The notes below the pieces were generated by a model. It saw only the letters and a list, made by a program, of their open reading frames with translations, made no database searches and was not told the origin of the DNA. From positions 1 to 7,815 of the forward strand of contig CAZMVD010000167.1 in assembly GCA_964569425.1 (NCBI GenBank): a stretch of DNA of 7,815 bases, given 5' to 3'. The stretch is from JACQXM01 sp964569425. Lineage in GTDB: Bacteria; Planctomycetota; Phycisphaerae; UBA1845. Position numbers and translations under genes: made by a program. This document shows positions 1 to 5,765 of the stretch, piece by piece. Numbering within the stretch: position 1 is the first letter of the stretch; every line of letters begins with the position of its first letter.

Positions 1-774
1 GCCCGGCCCGTCCGCGCCCGCGCCGCCGCCGCCCCGCGCGCCGGCCGGCACGCCCTGCTCGGCTGGCTCTGCCTGCTCGTCGCCCTCGCCCTCGGCTTCA
101 CCACCTGGTGGCCCGTGGACAAATACATCTATATGAAATTCGTCTGGGAAACCCCGGCCGTCGATATGGCCGACGCCGCCGCCATGTTCGGCATCGCCCC
201 CGCCGACGTCCGGCAGGCCGCCGCCGAAGATTCCCTCGCGCCCTCCCCCGATGCCCCCGCGCCGCCCCGCTTCACCGGCCAGACCGCCCAACGCGTCATC
301 GCCGCCAGCGCCTACGGCTGGTTGACCCTCTCCACCGTCTCCTTTTGCCTGCTCGCCCTTGCTGCGGGCGCCGCCTGGTCGGTCGCCGGCGCACCAAACG
401 CCCGCCGCATCGGCTTGATCCTGTTCATCGCGCTTCTGCTGGGAATCACCGCCGCCGCATACTGGTCGCTCAATCGGCACGGGCGCCAGTTTCCACCCAA
501 TCACCTTCGATTCGCCATGTTGGGCCTGCTGCTCCTCTGCACCACCTTCGGCCTCGCCGTGGGGCGCGGCGTGCTGGGCCTGACGCGCGCCTCTTCTATT
601 TCGCTCATCCTCGCCGCCGCCGCCAGCGCCGCCGCGCTCTATCTCGGCTATCTCTGCGCCGCGGTCCCCGCCGAACATGCCGCGCCGCTGTTCCTCGCCG
701 TGGTTTTCATGGTCCACTCGTTATTCGGCTGGATCCTGCTATTCATGGCCCCGCGCCTCATCACCCGCCGATGA
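1..774 (+). CDS. Multi-pass membrane protein, C-terminal part (5' end outside window)
   Basis: The reading frame is open from base 1 to the TGA at 772-774, giving 257 codons, so the true start lies left of the window. Counting from base 1, the hydrophobic segments are about residues 17-37, 107-129, 137-155, 171-189, 200-221 and 228-249, giving roughly six membrane helices. A soluble stretch of about 65 residues lies between the first helix and the rest and contains an Ala/Pro-rich linker (about residues 77-90). A GTG at 115 could serve as a start, but the clear membrane helix encoded in frame just before it argues that translation begins further upstream. The following gene starts 55 bp downstream on the same strand and is also a membrane protein, so the two are probably one transcription unit. 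I do not recognise the family and assign no function. Transporter, sensor or membrane-scaffold roles are all possible. Confidence 0.75.
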   Translation, partial: ARPVRARAAAAPRAGRHALLGWLCLLVALALGFTTWWPVDKYIYMKFVWETPAVDMADAAAMFGIAPADVRQAAAEDSLAPSPDAPAPPRFTGQTAQRVIAASAYGWLTLSTVSFCLLALAAGAAWSVAGAPNARRIGLILFIALLLGITAAAYWSLNRHGRQFPPNHLRFAMLGLLLLCTTFGLAVGRGVLGLTRASSISLILAAAASAAALYLGYLCAAVPAEHAAPLFLAVVFMVHSLFGWILLFMAPRLITRR

Positions 775-829
775 TGCCGCGCCGGCTGATGGCTGAACAC
801 GAATTGACCCGATTGCCAACGCCGTCGCC

Positions 830-1405
830 ATGAACCTGCTGACCCACATCATCCTCGAAAGCCGCGTCCTGCTCCTGCTCGCCTGGGCGCCGCTTCAGAT
901 TGCGGCCATCGCCTTCTGGTCCTGGCAGCGCACCGACATTGCTCGGCGCGTCGTCTGGTCCGGCTTCGCCGCGCTGCCGGTGCTCATGGTCGTTTCCACC
1001 CTCGTCGTCACCCAGCGCGAGGAAGTCATCACCCTCTGCCGCCGCCTCGCCCGCGCCGTGGAACAGGCCGACGTCGCCACCATCGCGCAGCACATCGCCC
1101 CCGACTTTTCCGCTGCCGGATACGACCGCGATTCCTTCCTCGATCGACTGGACCAGCGCCTGCACCAGGTGCGCGTGCAGCGCCCCCGCCTCAGCAGCTT
1201 CGACGTGATTCCTGCCGACGGTGCCACCATCGTGACATTCACCGCCGCCGCCGGCGTTCGCGCCCCCGACATGCCCCACCAGTACCTGCTCACCCGCTGG
1301 CGCATCCACCTGCGCCGCACCCCCGACGCCTGGCGCATCACCCGCCTCGAACCCCTCCCCACCGCCACCTTTCCCATCCGCGACCTCCGCCAGTTCGTCC
1401 GCTGA
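830..1405 (+). CDS. Small membrane-anchored protein with NTF2-like domain, function unknown
   Basis: This is a 191-residue protein. Two hydrophobic helices (about residues 12-31 and 42-60) form an N-terminal hairpin and are followed by a soluble domain at about 63-178. That domain reads like an NTF2/SnoaL-type alpha+beta cone: an amphipathic helix with 'AVEQADVATIAQHIAPDF', a second helix with 'DRDSFLDRLDQRL', then beta strands ending in 'RWRIHLRRTPDAWRITRLE'. The 'W.I..L' close is typical of such folds, which in many bacteria are non-catalytic ligand-binding or partner modules. The ATG at 830 is chosen because an in-frame TGA lies only about 34 bp upstream. There is no clear Shine-Dalgarno sequence, which fits translation coupled to the upstream gene. 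The product pairs naturally with the membrane protein encoded before it. The fold assignment is inferred from pattern only; a structure prediction could overturn it. Confidence 0.75.
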   Translation: MNLLTHIILESRVLLLLAWAPLQIAAIAFWSWQRTDIARRVVWSGFAALPVLMVVSTLVVTQREEVITLCRRLARAVEQADVATIAQHIAPDFSAAGYDRDSFLDRLDQRLHQVRVQRPRLSSFDVIPADGATIVTFTAAAGVRAPDMPHQYLLTRWRIHLRRTPDAWRITRLEPLPTATFPIRDLRQFVR

Positions 1406-1426
1406 ACCCGCCAACCCGCGAAACCA

Positions 1427-1442
1427 TGTCAATCGACTGACA
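1427..1442. other. Short inverted repeat after the membrane-protein pair
   Basis: TGTCA (1427-1431) and TGACA (1438-1442) are perfect inverted arms around a 6-nt loop, 22 bp after the stop codon at 1405. The stem is short, AT-balanced and has no T-run after it, so it is at best a weak 3' processing or pausing element. I do not call it an intrinsic terminator. No better terminator is visible between the two convergent genes. Confidence 0.25.
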
Positions 1443-1510
1443 CCCTTCGTTCCGTCCCATGCTCACCCTGGTCGCTTCATCCCGCACCGCCACCCCATCA
1501 TGCCCTTCGC

Positions 1511-1601
1511 CCATCCGCAATCCGAAATTGGCATTCGGCAATCGGCAATCGGCAATCCGAAACCCCCAATCCGCAATCCGAAATCCCCAATCCGAAATCG
1601 C
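1511..1601. repeat. Degenerate 7-bp tandem repeat array (CAATCCG/AAATCCC type)
   Basis: From 1518 to 1601 the sequence falls into twelve successive heptamers in one register with no indel, preceded by a partial-match unit at 1511. CAATCCG occurs at 1518, 1553, 1567, 1574 and 1588; CAATCGG at 1539 and 1546; CATTCGG at 1532; AAATTGG, AAACCCC, AAATCCC and AAATCGC fill the rest. Read on the other strand the units are TTGCGGA, TTTCGGA and TTGCCGA. Three heptamers equal seven codons, so every frame through it can stay open and gives a repetitive false peptide resembling 'NPQSAIR'. Similar heptamer arrays are a familiar source of spurious ORFs in environmental bacterial genomes. It is non-coding DNA between convergent genes. 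Confidence 0.85.
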
Positions 1602-1643
1602 GCCCCCCGCCTCCTTGCCTCTCACCCATTCGCCATTCCCTAC

Positions 1644-1675
1644 GTGCCTCCGTGCCTCCGTGGCTTCGTGCCTTT
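1644..1675. repeat. Four-unit 8-bp tandem repeat (GTGCCTCC type)
   Basis: Four consecutive octamers lie head to tail: GTGCCTCC (1644), GTGCCTCC (1652), GTGGCTTC (1660) and GTGCCTTT (1668). This block sits between two heptamer blocks and changes the period from 7 to 8 without a break. A related phrase, CCTACGTGTCCTTCGTGGTG, occurs at 5325-5344 in the other repeat-rich intergenic region, so this is a dispersed motif. Confidence 0.75.
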
Positions 1676-1678
1676 CCT

Positions 1679-1809
1679 CTCGCCTCTCGCCTCACACCTC
1701 ACACCTCTCGCCTTTTCTGCTGCCTGTTACCTCCCGTTTCGACTTTTCGACGTTTCGCCTGTTGCCTATTCCATCATTCGCCATTCGTCATTCTGCCTTC
1801 GTCATTCTC
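1679..1809. repeat. Pyrimidine-rich 7-bp repeat block reaching into the glycosyltransferase 3' end
   Basis: Heptamers in one register include CTCGCCT (1679, 1686, 1707), CACACCT (1693, 1700), and then CATTCGC, CATTCGT, CATTCTG, CCTTCGT and CATTCTC at 1775-1809. The intervening 1714-1774 is more degenerate. The block has relatives at 5857-5980: the 30 bp at 1718-1747 match 5891-5920 at 26 positions. The strand bias (C/T on top, G/A below) is uniform. The last five heptamers lie inside the coding sequence of the minus-strand glycosyltransferase. Confidence 0.8.
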
Positions 1810-2559
1810 TTCAAATCCCTTGCTCACCCGCGACTTGTCAAACCGATAGAACACCTCCTCCACCTTCATTGCCCCCACCCGCTTGCCCAGCAGCAGCAAC
1901 GGCCCGTGCAGCAGGAAACGCACGAAATACCAGTCCCCGTAGTGGTCGAACTTCCGCGTGCTGGTCACAATGTGTGCCGCGCCGCTGTCACAATAACGCA
2001 GCCCCCGCCCCTTGCCGTACCGCCGCAACGCCCGCGCAAACGCCAGGTCCTCCGCATACGTCAGTCGCTCGTCGAACCCGCCCACCGCGAAAAACGACTC
2101 CCGCAGACAGAAATACGACCCCCCGGCCACCCGAAACCACAGCCGCAGCACCGCCAGCAGCAGCGATACGCACACCCGAATCCCCAGACTGCTGCGGTCC
2201 ATGCGAATCGCAAAGTTGCCCCCCACGCACCCGCCCCCGTCCAGCAGCCGCGCCGCCTCCACGAAAAAATTCTCTGAAACCATGCTGTCCGCGTCGGCAA
2301 ACGTCAGAATCCGCCCCCGCGCCGCCCGCGCCCCCGCGTTCCGCACCGCCGCGATGCACCGCTTGCCCTCGCGCACCACCCGCGCCCCGCCCGCCGCGGC
2401 CACCTCCGCCGTCGCGTCGCCCGAGTCGTTGTCCACCACGATCAATTCCACCCCCCCGCCGAACGCCGCCGCCGCCCGCCGCACCGCCGCCAGCGTCCGC
2501 GGCAGATAGCGCTCCTCGTTGTGCGCAGGAATCACATGACTGATCGCGACCCGCTCCAT
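1774..2559 (-). CDS. Family 2 (GT-A fold) glycosyltransferase
   Basis: This 261-residue protein is predicted to transfer a sugar from a nucleotide-sugar donor to an unknown acceptor, probably in cell-surface polysaccharide or glycolipid synthesis. The N-terminal GT2 signature 'VIPAHNEERYLPRTL' (residues 9-23) precedes 'LIVVDNDSGDAT' (39-50), which carries the donor-binding acidic residues. A DXD metal site follows in 'FADADS' (D89-A-D91), after 'RNAGARAARG'. 'GGFDERLTYAEDLAFARALRRYG' spans 160-182 and holds the usual acidic pair E170-D171, the likely catalytic base region. There is a hydrophobic patch at about 127-142 and another at 217-225, consistent with membrane association but not clear transmembrane helices. 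The ATG at 2559 begins the expected first beta strand. The stop lies in a heptamer repeat, so residues 251-261 (ENDEGRMTNGE) are repeat-encoded and unlikely to be ancestral. The upstream 40-bp repeat array separates it from the next minus-strand gene. The specific sugar cannot be told. Confidence 0.88.
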   Translation of the reverse strand: MERVAISHVIPAHNEERYLPRTLAAVRRAAAAFGGGVELIVVDNDSGDATAEVAAAGGARVVREGKRCIAAVRNAGARAARGRILTFADADSMVSENFFVEAARLLDGGGCVGGNFAIRMDRSSLGIRVCVSLLLAVLRLWFRVAGGSYFCLRESFFAVGGFDERLTYAEDLAFARALRRYGKGRGLRYCDSGAAHIVTSTRKFDHYGDWYFVRFLLHGPLLLLGKRVGAMKVEEVFYRFDKSRVSKGFEENDEGRMTNGE

Positions 2560-2582
2560 CCCTACAGTCTATCAGCCTGTTC

Positions 2583-2775
2583 AAGAAAGTGTGCCACAGG
2601 TTCTCAGTCTGCCTGCCAAAACAAGATGTTGTGACACGAGTCTACAGTCCACCGGTCTGTCTAAAAAAGTGTGGCACGGATTTGCAGTTTGCCATTCTGC
2701 CCAAGAAGGTGTGGCTCGAGTTTGCAGCTTGCCGTTCTGTTCAAGAAAGGTGTCGCGCAGGTTGGTAACCCGAGT
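2583..2775. repeat. 40-bp tandem repeat array, four full degenerate units plus a partial
   Basis: Units of exactly 40 bp begin at 2583, 2623, 2663 and 2703, each opening AAGAAAGTGT or a near variant (AAGATGTTGT, AAAAAAGTGT, AAGAAGGTGT). A fifth, AAGAAAGGTGTCGCGCAGGTT, starts at 2743 with one inserted base and decays after about 25-30 bp. Within a unit the order is a purine start, GTGTGGCACG, a TTTGCAGTTTGCC-like middle and a TTCTG.. end. Because 40 is not a multiple of 3, this is not protein-coding. GTGTGGCACG-type phrases recur in planctomycete intergenic repeats (recalled knowledge, not checked). The array lies just 5' of the glycosyltransferase start (2559), so it may overlap that gene's promoter region. 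Confidence 0.85.
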
Positions 2776-2922
2776 ATCCGCCGGTCCAACTCCGGGGCCA
2801 CCGAACAATGAACCAGCTCTTTCAACGGGCCGCTCCCCCGCTCGCGCCCTTTTTCCTGCCCCCCAAATGACCGGCTATCCAGACGATCACCTTTGCGGCA
2901 TCGATTATTCAATCGGTCATCA
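2776..2922. other. Remaining intergenic spacer, little identifiable
   Basis: Between the 40-bp array and the 3' end of the fibre-like gene I see no gene. There is one weak inverted repeat, CGATT at 2902-2906 and AATCG at 2911-2915, with a 4-nt loop. It lies 8-21 bp after the minus-strand stop and could form a small hairpin in that mRNA. It lacks a long stem, so terminator function is doubtful. Confidence 0.35.
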
Positions 2923-4917
2923 TCAGGGCAGCGGACTCTCAACCGTATAGGTAATGCGCACGCCCCAAACCTGCAGATCAGCCGCGGGTGTTCCCGGAGG
3001 AAAATGAGCACTGACCCAATACACATACCGCTCCGCGTCAATCACCGGAAACGAAATCGTGTCATCGTGCCGCACCTGCGCTCCGGTCGAGTCGATCGAT
3101 GAGACCTGCGCCAACAGTTCAGACCCGAAGTCGTCTGGCGATCCAAACTCCTTCCGCTTCAGCTCCACCACCAGATTCTGTGTCGCGAAATCGCGCATCC
3201 ACGCGCTCAGCCGCGTGACCGTGGAACCATGGGGAAGCGATACGTTCGCGAAGGCCCGCACGCCGTTGCCCAGAGGACCCACGTCGTTTTCGTTCGCCAG
3301 TGCCGGATGCCCGTCAAAGCCCCGAATTCGCACACTCAGATCACCGAAATCATTCCGGCCCAGTTCAAACGAGGCGGCGCTCAACGTGAGATAACGCGTC
3401 GTGGCCGGCAGAGAGATGCCGCCCTCAATCCGCGCGGTACCGTTGACGTGGAGCAAATCAGCCGGACTGGTTGTGCCCACGCCCACGCGCCCGTGGTCTC
3501 GCCCCACCACCAGGTGCGGCGCGGTCTCGCCGCCGCCGTTCCTGCCCAGTACCTGCCACTGATTGGCAGTCCCATCATACTTCATCACCGCCCCGAGCGA
3601 CGCCGACGTATTCTCCGTCAGTCGAATCTGCGCATGCGCGTCCGATGTCCCGGGCGTGACGATCAACTCTCCGACATCGCTCGTGCCGCGAACGTGCAGA
3701 TCGGCCTGCGGCGCGGTCGTGCCCATGCCGACGGCGCCCGTCGAGGTGATGGTCATCTTGGTACTATTGCCATTCACCCGGAATTGCAGTCCCTGCGGCG
3801 CGCCCGCGCTATTGTAGACCACGCCCCCAGCCGCACTGCCGCCGGACGGATTGCCGAACAACAGGCCCCCTTCAGCCGCTTCCGGGGTGAGAAGGTTGAC
3901 AAAGACGCGGGCGTTCCGCTCCACCACCAGACGCGAGTGGCTGTGCGACGCCACGCCGGCATCACCATCTTGCACGTGCAGCAAGGGCGCCGGATTCGTG
4001 GTGCCGATGCCCACACGGCCCTCAAAGTAATTTCGCCCCCCCTCGAAGTATCCCGCGTAACCGTCGGGCGAGTTCACCTCGCCGTGCACCCCGCGCGTGG
4101 TCCCGCTGGCCGACAACCCGTACCCGTACACTCCGGTACCGTTCACGCTGTTGCTCTGCCCGAAGACCCCGAATGTCGCGCCGGTAGCGGCCCCGGAAAG
4201 CCCCAGGACGCCACGCCCGCCGGTGGTGCTCGAATTCTGGCCCCACACCCCCGTGGCCAGACCGATGGTGGAACTGGCCAGCCCGAACACGCCCCGCCCG
4301 CCGCTGCTGGCGCTCTCGCCCGCAACACCGATTCGCGTCAGCGAGCCGGCCGTGTGACGGCCCATTATGGCATTCTCGTTGGCATCGGTCTCAACATGCA
4401 GCACATGCCCCGGCGATGCGGTACCAATGCCCACACGTCCGCCGGTATAGTGAATATCGCCCCCGTTGACCTGCCAGGGTGATTGGCCCGCCCCCGGACC
4501 GTTCAGCGCATAGAGAGCGAAGGGGGTGGCCGTCACCGGCTGACGCGGGCTTAGCGGCTGAAACACGCCGCCGATTGGGCACGCCACGCGAATTTCCAGC
4601 CAGCGGGCCTCGCCCGTGAACACGCCGACGCCGAAATCCAGCTCGACCGAAAACAGCCCATTGATGACGGAAATCGCGTCAACGCCGTCAAACGTGACCG
4701 TCGGTCCGACCTGCCCGCCCGCATCCGGATCATCCCATAACGAAAACTGGCAGCCGCATGTGTCGTTCACCGGGCTGCCATCCTGCTTTAATGAACCTTG
4801 AAACGTGAACGACGTCCCTAGTGGAAAGGCGCCCCACGCCGACACCCCCGTGACGAACAGCCACACCGCCGTCGTCAGCAACCAAAGGACATTCGCATTC
4901 CCCCTCGGCCAATTCAT
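2923..4917 (-). CDS. Secreted fibre-like protein with GIGT..P..LHV repeats
   Basis: This 664-residue protein is predicted to be exported. Residues 1-30 form a signal peptide: a charged start, hydrophobic 'LWLLTTAVWLFVTGVSA', and probable cleavage near A27-A30. Residues 36-140 form a domain opening 'FTFQGSLKQDGSPV' and closing 'LSPRQPVTATPFALYA', seen at the N-terminus of many planctomycete secreted proteins. Four copies of a (R/A)VG(I/M/V)GT..P...LHV motif begin at residues 161, 301, 395 and 477. They resemble shaft repeats of trimeric phage tail fibres and bacterial surface fibres. Between the first two, residues 196-292 are short GV(F/W/L/Y/H)G repeats, closing with 'YAGYFEG'. Residues 505-664 look like a separate beta-rich module ('YVYWVSAHFPPG ... 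GVRITYTVE'). No S74 chaperone, dockerin, LPXTG or PEP-CTERM tail is visible. The start is supported by GGGAG eight bases upstream. Role unknown; an envelope or extracellular structural or adhesive part is likely. Confidence 0.85.
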   Translation of the reverse strand: MNWPRGNANVLWLLTTAVWLFVTGVSAWGAFPLGTSFTFQGSLKQDGSPVNDTCGCQFSLWDDPDAGGQVGPTVTFDGVDAISVINGLFSVELDFGVGVFTGEARWLEIRVACPIGGVFQPLSPRQPVTATPFALYALNGPGAGQSPWQVNGGDIHYTGGRVGIGTASPGHVLHVETDANENAIMGRHTAGSLTRIGVAGESASSGGRGVFGLASSTIGLATGVWGQNSSTTGGRGVLGLSGAATGATFGVFGQSNSVNGTGVYGYGLSASGTTRGVHGEVNSPDGYAGYFEGGRNYFEGRVGIGTTNPAPLLHVQDGDAGVASHSHSRLVVERNARVFVNLLTPEAAEGGLLFGNPSGGSAAGGVVYNSAGAPQGLQFRVNGNSTKMTITSTGAVGMGTTAPQADLHVRGTSDVGELIVTPGTSDAHAQIRLTENTSASLGAVMKYDGTANQWQVLGRNGGGETAPHLVVGRDHGRVGVGTTSPADLLHVNGTARIEGGISLPATTRYLTLSAASFELGRNDFGDLSVRIRGFDGHPALANENDVGPLGNGVRAFANVSLPHGSTVTRLSAWMRDFATQNLVVELKRKEFGSPDDFGSELLAQVSSIDSTGAQVRHDDTISFPVIDAERYVYWVSAHFPPGTPAADLQVWGVRITYTVESPLP

Positions 4918-4925
4918 GTGACTAA

Positions 4926-4930
4926 CTCCC
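4926..4930 (-). promoter_or_regulatory. Ribosome binding site of the fibre-like gene
   Basis: On the minus strand GGGAG sits eight bases before the ATG at 4917-4915. It is one of the clearer Shine-Dalgarno sequences in the window and fixes the start codon, which also leaves an intact signal peptide. Confidence 0.6.
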
Positions 4931-5049
4931 TTCGTTCGAGTCTAGAGGTAACGGAAGCGGAGATCACCCGCGAGACCCACTTCGGCCGCGCGGATTATCA
5001 CCTGAACGGTAGGCTTGGCCCGAAACGCGGATTCGCGAAGCCCCCGAGG

Positions 5050-5068
5050 TCGTCCCCCGGGGCCGACT
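5050..5068. other. GC-rich near-palindrome
   Basis: GTCGTCCCC and GGGGCCGAC face each other around a single C, pairing at eight of nine positions. If transcribed from the candidate promoter, it would lie at the extreme 5' end of the fibre-gene leader. It could be a protein-binding site or simply a relic of the surrounding repeats. Confidence 0.4.
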
Positions 5069-5075
5069 ATGCACC

Positions 5076-5104
5076 AATATGACCCCCCATCGCGGTCAAA
5101 TCAA
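5076..5104 (-). promoter_or_regulatory. Candidate sigma70-type promoter for the fibre-like gene
   Basis: Reading the minus strand, TTGATT (5104-5099) and CATATT (5081-5076) are separated by exactly 17 bp. Each matches the sigma70 consensus at four of six positions. Initiation near 5069 would give a leader of about 150 nt that contains the GC-rich near-palindrome around 5050-5068. This is one of the few AT-rich spots upstream of the gene. No sequence-independent support exists, and planctomycete promoters are poorly defined. Confidence 0.3.
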
Positions 5105-5193
5105 GAAAAAAGTCTCCTCGCTGTTTCGTGAGCGCGGAATGACAACCGGCCTCAAAGTGCAAATCAGATGCCCCCAAGTAGCCTCGCTCCCCC

Positions 5194-5211
5194 GGCACGG
5201 CTCTCCGTGCC
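5194..5211. other. Perfect 7-bp hairpin GGCACGG-CTCT-CCGTGCC
   Basis: Two perfect 7-bp arms surround a 4-nt loop, a strong GC-rich stem in either transcript. It has no U-tract, so it is not a classical terminator. It marks the left edge of the repeat-packed part of the intergenic region and shares the GGCACGG word with the 40-bp array (2674-2680). Confidence 0.6.
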
Positions 5212-5220
5212 CGCCGCCTG

Positions 5221-5345
5221 ATTGCCTTCTCGCCGTGTTGCCTTGTTGCCGGCTTTCTTGAGGCTTTCGGCTTTCTCTCGCAAACCCGTCCTGCGTCAGA
5301 CCCCGACTGCGCCCCGCCGCCCCTCCTACGTGTCCTTCGTGGTGC
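5221..5345. repeat. Degenerate 7/8-bp repeat tract
   Basis: This stretch consists of loosely repeated TTGCC, CTCGCC and GGCTTTC words (5222-5280). It is followed by one divergent 32-bp module (5281-5312) and then CCTACGTGTCCTTCGTGGTG (5325-5344), which is related to the octamer block at 1644-1675. No sustained coding pattern is present; open frames arise from the low-complexity composition. Confidence 0.5.
5281..5312 (+). repeat. 32-bp palindromic module, copy 1 (divergent)
   Basis: It opens CAAACCCGTCCTGCG and closes CTGCGCC, aligning end to end with the four better copies downstream. It has lost both internal palindromes (TTCGCGCGAA and CAAGCTTG). Probably a decayed member of the family. 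Confidence 0.55.
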
Positions 5346-5358
5346 CCCCCATCCCGCC

Positions 5359-5518
5359 CAAACCCGTTTCGCGTGACGCAAGCTTGCGCCAAATCGCAAT
5401 GCGCCCGCCATCCTCCCCCCTTGCCAAGGGGGGATACAGGGGGGTGGTCGCTTACGCCTCTTGCTCCACGCCTCATCCTTTCGGCGTTTCGGCTTTCAGC
5501 GTTTCGGCGTTTCCCGCC
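5359..5518 (+). repeat. 160-bp composite repeat unit, copy A (complete)
   Basis: In order it contains the 32-bp module (5359-5390), an AAATCGCAATGCGCCCGCCA linker, the 19-bp C6/G6 palindrome (5415-5433) and a second G-run with GGTCGCTTACGCC (5434-5461). It closes with a tract built of TTTCGGC/GTTTCGG heptamers (5476-5516). The second copy at 5591-5822 is identical over the 43 bp before and the 55 bp after its assembly gap. Open frames through the unit give peptides like 'SPLAKGGYRG', a familiar type of spurious translation from intergenic repeats. Confidence 0.85.
5415..5433. repeat. 19-bp C6/G6 palindrome, copy A
   Basis: The sequence CCCCCCTTGCCAAGGGGGG has two perfect 9-bp arms around one C. 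It is followed five bases later by another run of six Gs, so the top strand is very G-rich at 5428-5447. The same palindrome recurs at 5647-5665, where the assembly breaks. It can extrude as a very stable hairpin. Confidence 0.85.
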
Positions 5519-5550
5519 CAAACCCGCTTCGCGCGAAACAAGCTTGCGCA
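5519..5550 (+). repeat. 32-bp palindromic module, copy 3
   Basis: It begins CAAACCCGCTTCGCGCGAAA and continues with CAAGCTTGCGC. Two palindromes sit side by side, TTCGCGCGAA and CAAGCTTG. It ends copy A of the 160-bp unit and starts a 72-bp linker (to 5590) that includes AT-richer, heptamer-like ATATCAAATCTCAAATCG. Confidence 0.75.
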
Positions 5551-5646
5551 CCAGGCGGTCTGAAATATCAAATCTCAAATCGTCCACGCGCAAACGCGCT
5601 TCGCGCGACACAAGCTTGCGCCAAATCGCAATGCGCCCGCCATCCT

Positions 5647-5665
5647 CCCCCCTTGCCAAGGGGGG
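5647..5665. repeat. 19-bp C6/G6 palindrome, copy B, at the gap edge
   Basis: It is identical to 5415-5433. The assembled sequence stops at its last G, which suggests that the hairpin or G-run, together with the repeat, caused the break. Confidence 0.85.
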
Positions 5666-5765
5666 NNNNNNNNNNNNNNNNNNNNNNNNNNNNNNNNNNN
5701 NNNNNNNNNNNNNNNNNNNNNNNNNNNNNNNNNNNNNNNNNNNNNNNNNNNNNNNNNNNNNNNNN
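5666..5765. other. Assembly gap of exactly 100 N
   Basis: A run of exactly 100 undetermined bases is the usual placeholder for a scaffold join of unknown length, so the real distance is not known. The flanks are two halves of one repeat unit. The join could therefore be correct with about 28 bp missing, could hide more repeat units, or could be a mis-join between repeat copies. Confidence 0.95.

Noticed and set aside
108..833. 241-codon plus-strand frame overlapping the first membrane protein
   Set aside because: Its product is Arg/Pro-rich and it competes with a frame that encodes regular hydrophobic helices.
761..1432. 223-codon minus-strand open frame opposite the NTF2-like gene
   Set aside because: Translation is Gly/Ala/Glu-rich without a fold pattern, whereas the plus-strand protein has coherent membrane helices and a domain.
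1459..2543. Long plus-strand frames through the heptamer field and across the glycosyltransferase
   Set aside because: They begin in tandem repeats giving peptides like RNPQSAIRNPQ and continue antisense to a GT2 gene with all motifs in place.
2581..3041. Small minus-strand frames in the 40-bp array
   Set aside because: The 40-bp period does not preserve a reading frame, and no conserved peptide emerges from unit to unit.
3229..4482. 417-codon plus-strand open frame inside the fibre-like gene
   Set aside because: It is antisense to a gene with a signal peptide and regular repeats; its peptide is His/Arg/Ala-rich and featureless.
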